Part shown: piece after piece, positions 6,149 to 12,965 of the stretch | How positions within the stretch are numbered: the stretch's first letter is position 1 | Layout: each line of letters begins with the position of its first letter | NCBI GenBank assembly: GCA_964613455.1 | Contig: CAZTGS010000020.1 | Coordinates: 1-16,429, forward strand | Direction of reading: 5' to 3' | Source: SCGC-AAA076-P13 sp964613455 | GTDB lineage: Bacteria; Pseudomonadota; Gammaproteobacteria; Magnimaribacterales; D2472 | DNA: 16,429 nt | Notes under the pieces: model-generated | Told to the model about the DNA's origin: nothing | The model's database searches: none | What the model saw: only the letters and a program-made list of their open reading frames with translations | Program-made: the position numbers and the translations under genes

Positions 6149-8566
6149 TTGAAAACATTTAAATTATATTTCTTAAGCTTCTTATTAACTTCTCAATTAT
6201 TTGCCTTTGATGAATTTCTTGTAAGCGATATAAGAATAATTGGACTCCAAAGAGTTTCTACCGGAAGCATCTTTAATGTTATTCCAATTAGCGTTGGAGA
6301 TAAAATAGACTCAAGAAAATCAATAGATATAACAAGATCTCTCTTTGCAACCGAACAATTCGATGATATTCAAATTGGAAAGGATGGCAATACGCTTATT
6401 ATAAGTGTTGAGGAAAGACCTTCTATATCAGGTATTGAAATATCTGGAAATAAGGCTCTAAAAACTGAACAATTAATGGAGAGCTTGGATGGAGTTGGTA
6501 TCAAGCAGGGTGAAGTCTACAAAAGATCTACTTTGGAAAAAGTTAAATCAGAATTAGTTCGATCGTATGCCTCTAATGGAAGATATGGAGCTGGTGTCGA
6601 AATAGAAGAAATTAAAAAGCCAAGAAATAGAATTGAAATTAATATTGAAGTTGATGAAGGTAAAAGTGCCAAGATTAAGAAAATTAATATTATTGGCAAT
6701 GAAATCTTTTCTAACGAAGATCTTATAGATACTTTTGAGCTTTCCGAAGGCTCATTTTTTTCATTTCTAAATAATAATGACGCTTATTCTCGAGAAAAAT
6801 TAAAAGGCGATATAGAATCTCTTGAGTCTTTTTATAAGGATAGAGGCTACTTAAAATTTTCAATAGAATCTTCACAGATTAGTCTTTCTAGAAACAAGAA
6901 AGAAATTTTCATTACTTTTAATGTTATCGAAGGCAGTAAATATAATATCTCTGATGTTGAAGTTATTGGAGATATACCTTTCGAAGAGGCCTTATATAAA
7001 GATATTATTAATGGAATAAAAGATCTGACTTACTCTCAAGCTCAAATAACGGCAATTGAAGAATACTTCAAAAGTATTTTAGGCAATCAAGGTTATGCAT
7101 TTGCTGAGGTTTCCGGTAATCCAGAAATTGATGAAGAGTCACAGAATGTAAAAATGATTTTCCAAATAGAACCTGGAAAGAGAACCTACACAAGAAAAAT
7201 ATTATTTACTGGTAATAATATTACTCAAGACCATGTTCTTAGAAGAGAAATGAGACAATTTGAAGGAGCTTGGTCATCTGATAACAGCATAGAAGCTGGA
7301 AAAGTTAGATTAGAAAGATTGGGTTATTTTAAAGAGGTTAATGTTGAGACCATTCCAGTTCCTGGCACGGATGACCAAATTGATATTTCATATTCAGTTG
7401 AAGAAGAGTCAACTGGGTCAATTGGAGGAAATGTTGGTTATAGTGATTTTGGTTTGATGCTTGGCTTTAATCTTCAAGAACAAAACTTTCTTGGTACTGG
7501 AAATACAGTAAGTATTGGGATTAATAAAAATGTCTATAGTGAGACTTATAATTTAGCTTTTATGGATCCTTATGCCACTAAAGACGGTGTAAGTCTTGGA
7601 TACAATATGTATTTTAGAGAAACTGATTATGGTGAATTTAGAGTTGCTAATTACTTAACTAACTCAAATGGAATTGGAGCGCAATACGGTTATCCAATTT
7701 CAGATACACAAAGACTTAGTCTGGGCTTAACATATGATAAAACAGATATAAGTGTTGGTTCTCAGCCTGCTAGAGAGATTTATGATTTTGTTAGTTCTGA
7801 AGGAACTATCTATGAAACGCTAAGCGCTTCTTTGTCATGGCAAAGAGTAACATTGAATAGGGGAACATTCCCTACTAATGGGTCCTCCTCAGCTTTAAGT
7901 TTTTCTTCAACAGTTCCCGGTAGTGATCTAAATTATTATAGACTCAATATCAGACAAAAATATTATAGACCCTTGACCGAAACTCTAGTTTTTGGATTTA
8001 GTGGAGAAATTGGTTATTTAAAAGCTTTTGGTGACACAACTGAAACCCCATTCTTCCAAAATTTCTATGCTGGCGGGCCAAAATCTCTTAGAGGTTTTGA
8101 ATCTAATACTCTAGGTCCTAGGAGCACAGAGGCCCCGTGTTATGAATTTAATTATACCGATGGTACTTGTCCAGATTTACTAGATACAGATGGCGATGGT
8201 ATTCCGGATGAGCCTTACTACAATCCTTATGCTAATTCAGAATACAATCAAAGAGTTTCTATTGGTGGAAACATCAAAGTAGAGGGCAGCATGCAGTTAA
8301 TCTTTAGATTGCCATTTATTGAAGATCAAAGATCAATGAGATCTGCACTCTTTTTTGATTTTGGAAATGTTTTTTCCGATACATGCAAAGAATACCAATT
8401 TAATTGCGCTAAACCATCGATTGAAGACCTTCGTTATTCTTATGGAGTAGGAGTGACTTGGATTACTGGCTTTGGCCCTATGAGTTTTGCAATATCAAAA
8501 CCAACTAATGCAGGACCATTTGAAGAAACCAAGGAATTCCAATTCACTGTAGGCAATGTATTCTAA
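6149..8566 (+). CDS. bamA: Outer membrane protein assembly factor BamA
   Basis: BamA is the Omp85-family core of the BAM complex and inserts beta-barrel proteins into the outer membrane. The protein has 805 residues (E. coli 810). A signal peptide ends at about residue 19 (SQLFA, then FDEF). Five POTRA domains cover roughly 21-420; GNKAL and GNEIF mark two of them. The 16-strand barrel fills the rest and ends in FQFTVGNVF with the terminal aromatic typical of BAM substrates. The loop 6 lock motif RGF is at 648-650, followed by SNTLGPR. Cys664 and Cys674 have the same spacing as the E. coli loop 6 disulfide. After them comes an acidic run, DTDGDGIPDE (679-688), that looks like a thrombospondin-type-3 calcium repeat. 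A second Cys pair (746, 753) follows FDFGNVF. The start codon is TTG, supported by AGGTGA and the signal peptide. It lies eight bases after rseP. Confidence 0.98.
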   Translation: MKTFKLYFLSFLLTSQLFAFDEFLVSDIRIIGLQRVSTGSIFNVIPISVGDKIDSRKSIDITRSLFATEQFDDIQIGKDGNTLIISVEERPSISGIEISGNKALKTEQLMESLDGVGIKQGEVYKRSTLEKVKSELVRSYASNGRYGAGVEIEEIKKPRNRIEINIEVDEGKSAKIKKINIIGNEIFSNEDLIDTFELSEGSFFSFLNNNDAYSREKLKGDIESLESFYKDRGYLKFSIESSQISLSRNKKEIFITFNVIEGSKYNISDVEVIGDIPFEEALYKDIINGIKDLTYSQAQITAIEEYFKSILGNQGYAFAEVSGNPEIDEESQNVKMIFQIEPGKRTYTRKILFTGNNITQDHVLRREMRQFEGAWSSDNSIEAGKVRLERLGYFKEVNVETIPVPGTDDQIDISYSVEEESTGSIGGNVGYSDFGLMLGFNLQEQNFLGTGNTVSIGINKNVYSETYNLAFMDPYATKDGVSLGYNMYFRETDYGEFRVANYLTNSNGIGAQYGYPISDTQRLSLGLTYDKTDISVGSQPAREIYDFVSSEGTIYETLSASLSWQRVTLNRGTFPTNGSSSALSFSSTVPGSDLNYYRLNIRQKYYRPLTETLVFGFSGEIGYLKAFGDTTETPFFQNFYAGGPKSLRGFESNTLGPRSTEAPCYEFNYTDGTCPDLLDTDGDGIPDEPYYNPYANSEYNQRVSIGGNIKVEGSMQLIFRLPFIEDQRSMRSALFFDFGNVFSDTCKEYQFNCAKPSIEDLRYSYGVGVTWITGFGPMSFAISKPTNAGPFEETKEFQFTVGNVF

Positions 8567-8591
8567 TTAATATAAAATAACTCACACCATT

Positions 8592-8597
8592 AAGGGG
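8592..8597 (+). promoter_or_regulatory. Shine-Dalgarno sequence of skp
   Basis: AAGGGG is placed five bases before the skp ATG, in the 36-base spacer after bamA (8567-8602), the longest gap in the window. It is the strongest ribosome binding site seen here and suggests that skp is translated independently and strongly, which fits an abundant periplasmic chaperone. Confidence 0.75.
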
Positions 8598-8602
8598 TAA
8601 TT

Positions 8603-9142
8603 ATGAAAAATGTATTTAAATTTAATTTACTGGCAGTCTTATTGCTTTCGTTCCCAGTACTAGCTGTAGACGGATTAGCTGTTATTGATATGAGAACTGC
8701 TGTTTTAACAACTCAAGCTGCTGCTGATGCATTTAAAGCATTAGAAGAAGATGCGGATTATTCACGTAACCTAGAACAAGCTCAGTCTCTTCAAGCTGAA
8801 AGACAGGCTATGGCTGAAAAACTTCAAAAAGATCTTGAAACATTATCTCAAGAAGAAATTGCTAAAATGCAAAGAGACATCCAAGACAAAGGAAAGGATC
8901 TTGAATTTCTTGCTGGAAAAATACAGCAATCACAAGAAGAAACAGCTCAAGCTGTATTTGCTCAAAGTGGACCAGCAATGCAAAAAATTATTGGGGAGCT
9001 AATACAAGCTAAACAAATTAAAGTTCTATTACAAAAGAATGAATCTATTTTATTTAGTGATCCCGCTCTAGATTTAACTGATGATGTTACTTCAATGTTA
9101 GACGTAGCTGCATCTGCTGAGGCTAGTACTCAGTCTGAGTAG
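8603..9142 (+). CDS. skp: Periplasmic chaperone Skp (OmpH family)
   Basis: Skp is a trimeric periplasmic chaperone whose long helical arms hold unfolded outer-membrane proteins for delivery to BAM. The protein has 179 residues (E. coli precursor 161). A Sec signal peptide, with FPVLA before VDGLAVIDM, should be cut at about residue 21. The LAVIDMRTAV strand matches the IAVVNM start of the mature E. coli body domain. The middle is Gln/Glu/Lys-rich and predicted coiled coil. The strand near VLLQKNESILFSD and the LTDDVTSML end match the closing body domain. An extra Ala/Ser-rich tail of about 11 residues follows. Family sequence identity is normally low, so the call leans on domain pattern, signal peptide and position between bamA and lpxD. 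lpxD starts two bases after the stop. Confidence 0.93.
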   Translation: MKNVFKFNLLAVLLLSFPVLAVDGLAVIDMRTAVLTTQAAADAFKALEEDADYSRNLEQAQSLQAERQAMAEKLQKDLETLSQEEIAKMQRDIQDKGKDLEFLAGKIQQSQEETAQAVFAQSGPAMQKIIGELIQAKQIKVLLQKNESILFSDPALDLTDDVTSMLDVAASAEASTQSE

Positions 9143-9144
9143 TA

Positions 9145-10080
9145 GTGTCTAAAGAGAAGAGTTATACATTAGCTGAGCTAGCAGAATATACAAATTCTAA
9201 AGTTATTGGCAACAGCAACGCTGTTGTTAATAGCTTAGCAACGATAGATGATGCAAATAAAACATCTATAACTTTTCTTTCAAATTCAAAATATAAAAAA
9301 TTTTTAAAAAACACCAAAGCTTTAGCAGTTATTGTGCATGACAGCTTTCAAATAGATGATGATTTAAATTATCTTGTATCATCTGATCCTTATCTATCAT
9401 ATGCCAAGCTTAGTTCCTTATTTAAGACATCTTCATTTGAGCTAGATACTCATTCTATTCATCCATCAGCTGTTATATCGAGCGAGTCTATAATAGGTAA
9501 AAATGTCTCAATAGGTGCCAATGTATTTGTAGGGCCTAATTGTATTATTGAGGAAAATGTAATTATTAAAGCAAATGTTTCTGTAGCTCAGGATGTAAAT
9601 ATTGGTAAAAATTCAATTATCCATCATGGTGCTGTCCTTGGCTCAGATGGTTTTGGTTATGCTCCCACTAAAAAAGGCTATGTAAAAATAGAACAGATTG
9701 GAAAATTAATTATAGGCTCAGATGTCGAAATAGGTTCGGGGTGCACTATTGATAGGGGAGCTTTAGGTAATACAGAGATTAAAGATGGAGTTAAATTAGA
9801 TAATCAAGTTCACGTCGCACACAACGTTGTACTTGGAAAGAATTCTGCAATTGCAGCATGTTGCGCGATTGCTGGATCAACTGTAATAGGTGAAAATTTC
9901 CAAATGGGTGGTCTTTCTGGTGTTTTAGGACACCTCAATATATGTAATGACGTTTCGATTGGAGCGCATACGTTAATTACAAAAAGTATTAAAGATTCTG
10001 GTAATTATGTAGGTATAATGCCTGCTCAAAAACATCAAGATTGGGCAAAATCATCAATCTTTATTAAAAAGAGAAAATAA
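9145..10080 (+). CDS. lpxD: UDP-3-O-acylglucosamine N-acyltransferase LpxD
   Basis: LpxD transfers a 3-hydroxyacyl chain from ACP to the 2-amino group of UDP-3-O-acyl-glucosamine, the third step of lipid A synthesis. The protein has 311 residues (E. coli 341). An N-terminal uridine-binding domain (residues 1-100) is followed by a left-handed beta-helix of hexapeptide repeats with I-G-x-N steps from about residue 105 to 280. GSDGFGYAP is the family motif. HVAHNV places the catalytic His at 226 (E. coli His239), and His263 in GHLNIC matches E. coli His276. The acyl-length position equivalent to E. coli Met290 is Leu277. The C-terminus ends about 25 residues early, after SSIFIKKRK, so most of the terminal helix used for ACP docking in E. 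coli is missing. The start is GTG, directly after the skp stop, with no clear Shine-Dalgarno sequence. Confidence 0.97.
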   Translation: MSKEKSYTLAELAEYTNSKVIGNSNAVVNSLATIDDANKTSITFLSNSKYKKFLKNTKALAVIVHDSFQIDDDLNYLVSSDPYLSYAKLSSLFKTSSFELDTHSIHPSAVISSESIIGKNVSIGANVFVGPNCIIEENVIIKANVSVAQDVNIGKNSIIHHGAVLGSDGFGYAPTKKGYVKIEQIGKLIIGSDVEIGSGCTIDRGALGNTEIKDGVKLDNQVHVAHNVVLGKNSAIAACCAIAGSTVIGENFQMGGLSGVLGHLNICNDVSIGAHTLITKSIKDSGNYVGIMPAQKHQDWAKSSIFIKKRK

Positions 10081-10083
10081 ATA

Positions 10084-10524
10084 ATGTCGACTTATCTAGA
10101 AGAAATTAATAAATTCTTACCACATAGAGAACCTTTTTTATTTATTGATGAGGTTGTTGAAATAGAATTAGGAAAAAAAATTCATTGTATAAAAAGAAAC
10201 TCTTCTAGTGAGGATTATTTTAGAGGTCATTTTCCAGGAAATCCTGTAATGCCAGGTGTTCTTATTTTAGAGGCGCTGGCTCAAGCTTCGGGAATATTAG
10301 GCTTTAAAACAATGGACAAAATTCCTGAAGAAGGTTCTATATATGTTTTTGCTGGTGTTGACAAAGCAAGATTTAGAAAGAGAGTTGGTCCTGAAGATGT
10401 CATCAATCTTTATAGCGAAGTTGTAAATGAAAAAAAAGGTATCTGGAAATTTGATACTAGAGCTGAAGTAGAAGGGCATCTTGTTTGTTCAGCTACAATA
10501 TTATGTGCAGATAGGAAAATGTAA
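10084..10524 (+). CDS. fabZ: 3-hydroxyacyl-ACP dehydratase FabZ
   Basis: FabZ dehydrates 3-hydroxyacyl-ACP to trans-2-enoyl-ACP in type II fatty-acid synthesis. The protein has 146 residues (E. coli 151) with the single hot-dog fold. LPHREPFLFIDEV is the N-terminal signature. The catalytic residues are His49 in RGHFPGNPVMPGV and Glu63 in LILEALAQ. The later FAGVDKARFRKRVGPED block is also conserved. It sits between two lipid A acyltransferases that compete for the same 3-hydroxyacyl-ACP, the usual arrangement in proteobacteria. It starts three bases after lpxD, and its stop overlaps the lpxA start by one base (TAATG), so lpxA is probably translated by reinitiation. Confidence 0.98.
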   Translation: MSTYLEEINKFLPHREPFLFIDEVVEIELGKKIHCIKRNSSSEDYFRGHFPGNPVMPGVLILEALAQASGILGFKTMDKIPEEGSIYVFAGVDKARFRKRVGPEDVINLYSEVVNEKKGIWKFDTRAEVEGHLVCSATILCADRKM

Positions 10525-11303
10525 TGAATATTCATCCTTCATCAATTATAAGCTCTTCTGCAAAAATAGATTCTTCTGTAACTATTGGCCCATTTTGTAT
10601 TATTGGAGATCATGTAGAGATTAAAAGTGGTACATCCATCTTGAGTCATGTTGTGATCAAGGGTCCAACTGTTATTGGCAAAAATAATATAATTTATCAA
10701 TTCTCAACTATTGGAGAAGATACTCCTGATAAGAAGTATCAAGGAGAAGATACTAAACTCCTAATTGGTGATAATAATATTTTTAGAGAAGGAGTTACGG
10801 TTCATAGAGGGACCATTCAAGATAAGGGCGTAACTAAGATAGGAAATAATAATTTACTTATGGCTTATACGCATATTGCGCATGACTGTGTTGTCGGAGA
10901 TGATAATGTGTTTGCTAATAATGCAGGAATTGCTGGACATGTCACGGTTGGCAATTCATTAGTAATAGGTGCTTTAACTACAGTTCATCAATTTTGTATA
11001 CTCGGTGATCATTCATTTATCGGCATGAATACATCTGTAAATATGGATGTTCCAGCTTTCGTGAAAGTTGCTGCTGATCCTGCAAGAGTTATTGGTTTGA
11101 ACTCTGTTGGCATGTCAAGAAATAATATTTCTGATGAATCAATAAGCCTTCTTAAAAAATCATATAAAGTTGTCTATAAAAGGGGCTTGAAATTAGAAGA
11201 TGCCATGAAAAAACTTGAAACAATGTATTTAGAAACCAATGATCCTTCTTTAAGCATATTTATAGAATCAATTAGATCGTCATCAAGAGGTATTCTTAGA
11301 TAA
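10524..11303 (+). CDS. lpxA: UDP-N-acetylglucosamine O-acyltransferase LpxA
   Basis: LpxA makes the first lipid A intermediate by moving a 3-hydroxyacyl chain from ACP to the 3-OH of UDP-GlcNAc in the cytosol. The protein has 259 residues (E. coli 262). It begins with the usual hexapeptide coils (IHPSSIIS, IGPFCIIG). The catalytic base is His120 in HIAHDCVVG (E. coli His125). VTVHRGT and FANNAGIAGHVTVG are family landmarks. SFIGMNTSV puts Met168 at the E. coli Gly173 position that sets acyl length; Pseudomonas aeruginosa also has Met there and uses C10. The C-terminal helical domain ends with SSSRGILR. The ATG overlaps the fabZ stop (TAATG), and lpxB follows with no gap. Confidence 0.98.
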   Translation: MNIHPSSIISSSAKIDSSVTIGPFCIIGDHVEIKSGTSILSHVVIKGPTVIGKNNIIYQFSTIGEDTPDKKYQGEDTKLLIGDNNIFREGVTVHRGTIQDKGVTKIGNNNLLMAYTHIAHDCVVGDDNVFANNAGIAGHVTVGNSLVIGALTTVHQFCILGDHSFIGMNTSVNMDVPAFVKVAADPARVIGLNSVGMSRNNISDESISLLKKSYKVVYKRGLKLEDAMKKLETMYLETNDPSLSIFIESIRSSSRGILR

Positions 11304-12419
11304 GTGTCTGGCAATGAAGCTATTAAAATAGGTATTGTTGCAGGCGAACATTCAGGTGATAGGCTTGGTGCAGGGATAATAAGAGCATTAAAATCTTCTG
11401 TTAATGTTGAGCTATATGGAGTTGGTGGGCCTGAGTTATCTGCAGAGGGTCTTAATTCAGAATTCAATTTTAAAAAACTACAAGTCATGGGATTAATAGA
11501 GCCTCTAATGAACTATAGGGAGCTAAGTAATTTAAGAAAAGACTTAATTAAACTCTTTCTTGAAAATGAAATAGATTATTTTATTGGTGTTGATTCGCCA
11601 GACTTCAATATGGCTATTCATAAAAAAATGAAAATAAAAAATTCTGCTAAAAATATTCAGTTAGTGAGTCCTTCAGTTTGGGTTTGGCGACAAGGAAGAA
11701 TCAAATCTATACAAAAATATATAGACCTTACTATATGTCTATTTAGCTTTGAACATGACTTTTTTCAAAAAAGAAATCTTCACAGTATTCATTTGGGCCA
11801 TCCTTTTGCAACACTGAAAAAAATAGATAAGGATGAAGTTATTAAGAGTTTTAATTTAGATATAGATAAAAAATATATATCAATCCTCCCAGGAAGCAGA
11901 AGATCAGAATTAAAAAATATGCTGCCGACTTATATTAAGTTCATACAAATCCATTCTAAAAAATATCCTGATTATAATTATTTGATACCAGCAGCTGATT
12001 TGCCATCTAAAGAGTTTATTGAGGATTCCATTCCTGATGATATTCCTTTTTCAATCGGAGTAAATTGCTCAAAAGAATTTCTATCTATATCTGATTTTTC
12101 AGTAGTTACTTCAGGAACAGCAACGCTGGAAGCAGCTGTACTAGGATGCAGCCCAATTATTTGTTATAAAACTAATGCAATTAACTACTCTATTATTTCT
12201 AGAATGTTAAAAGTAAAACATGTCGGCTTACCAAATCTCCTTCTAAATTCTAGGATATATCCTGAACTAATACAAAAAGACTGCTCAGCAGATTCCATAC
12301 TTATTGAAGCTGAGACTATGCAAAATAACAGAGCTGATAATAATCATGAAAGACGCATAAGAGATTTATTATCAGGAATAGGCTATGAAGAGGCTGCATA
12401 CAAAATTACATCACTTTAA
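11304..12419 (+). CDS. lpxB: Lipid-A-disaccharide synthase LpxB
   Basis: LpxB is a GT-B (family 19) glycosyltransferase at the inner membrane. It joins lipid X and UDP-diacylglucosamine into the beta-1,6 disaccharide. The protein has 371 residues (E. coli 382). Landmarks in order are GIVAGEHSGDRLGAG near the N-terminus, GVDSPDFN, LVSPSVWVWRQGR, ILPGSRRSELKNM with the UDP-side loop, VVTSGTATLEAAVLGCSPIICYKT and VGLPNLLLNSRIYPELIQ. All are family-typical. The start is GTG, exactly abutting the lpxA stop (TAAGTG), and no Shine-Dalgarno sequence is visible, so translation is probably coupled. The stop overlaps the rnhB ATG by one base. Confidence 0.97.
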   Translation: MSGNEAIKIGIVAGEHSGDRLGAGIIRALKSSVNVELYGVGGPELSAEGLNSEFNFKKLQVMGLIEPLMNYRELSNLRKDLIKLFLENEIDYFIGVDSPDFNMAIHKKMKIKNSAKNIQLVSPSVWVWRQGRIKSIQKYIDLTICLFSFEHDFFQKRNLHSIHLGHPFATLKKIDKDEVIKSFNLDIDKKYISILPGSRRSELKNMLPTYIKFIQIHSKKYPDYNYLIPAADLPSKEFIEDSIPDDIPFSIGVNCSKEFLSISDFSVVTSGTATLEAAVLGCSPIICYKTNAINYSIISRMLKVKHVGLPNLLLNSRIYPELIQKDCSADSILIEAETMQNNRADNNHERRIRDLLSGIGYEEAAYKITSL

Positions 12420-12961
12420 TGCAAGTTATAGCTGGTGTTGATGAGGTTGGAAGGGGTTGTCTTGCTGGACCTGTTGTTGCTTCAGCTGTAATACTTAAGA
12501 AAAATATCTTGGGATTAGATGACTCAAAAAAACTCTCTCCAAAAAAAAGAAAGGAACTCGCTGAGATCATTATTGAAAATTCTTACTTTTCCTATGGTTT
12601 TGCTTCCCAGCAGGAAATAGATGATATAAATATTCTTCAGGCTTCATTATTGGCTATGAAAAGAGCTATACTAAATTTAACAGTTAAGCCTGATAAAGTT
12701 CTTGTAGATGGCACTCATAAGCCAAATATAGAACTTCCAGTTCAAACAATTATTGGCGGAGATTCATTGATTGCAGAGATAAGTGCTGCATCAATAATTG
12801 CAAAAGTTTATAGAGATAACTTAATGAAAGAAATTGATAGTAATTACCCTAATTATGGCTTCGCCAAACACAAGGGTTACGGGACTAAATTTCATTTAGA
12901 AGCAATTAAATTACATGGACCTTGTTCTATTCATAGAAAAACTTTTAAAGGCGTAATTTAA
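12419..12961 (+). CDS. rnhB: Ribonuclease HII
   Basis: RNase HII cuts RNA in RNA-DNA hybrids and starts removal of single ribonucleotides from DNA. The protein has 180 residues (E. coli 198). GVDEVGRG supplies Asp8 and Glu9, VDGTH supplies Asp97 and GGDSLIAEISAASI supplies Asp115. These match the E. coli set Asp16, Glu17, Asp108 and Asp126, with identical spacing between the last two. DDSKKLSP, YGFAKHKGYGT and HRKTFKGV complete the family pattern. It lacks the E. coli N-terminal leader and about ten C-terminal residues. The start overlaps the lpxB stop (TAATG). dnaE starts four bases after its stop, so two replication and repair genes close the cluster as in other gammaproteobacteria. Confidence 0.98.
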   Translation: MQVIAGVDEVGRGCLAGPVVASAVILKKNILGLDDSKKLSPKKRKELAEIIIENSYFSYGFASQQEIDDINILQASLLAMKRAILNLTVKPDKVLVDGTHKPNIELPVQTIIGGDSLIAEISAASIIAKVYRDNLMKEIDSNYPNYGFAKHKGYGTKFHLEAIKLHGPCSIHRKTFKGVI

Positions 12962-12965
12962 GTTT

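Noticed and set aside
8571..8578. TATAAAAT as a possible -10 box for an internal skp promoter
   Set aside because: It lies in the longest spacer and is well placed, but the hexamer 17 bases upstream (TGTAGG) is a poor -35, and such AT-rich strings are expected by chance here. Transcript start mapping would decide.
9139..9147. Tandem TAGTAG at the end of skp as a recoding or readthrough site
   Set aside because: The second TAG is in frame after the first, but readthrough would only reach another stop. Its last G is simply the first base of the lpxD GTG start.
11174..11488. 104-residue minus-strand open frame across the lpxA-lpxB junction
   Set aside because: Both plus-strand genes are intact and conserved through this region; no ribosome site or family pattern is visible for the antisense frame.
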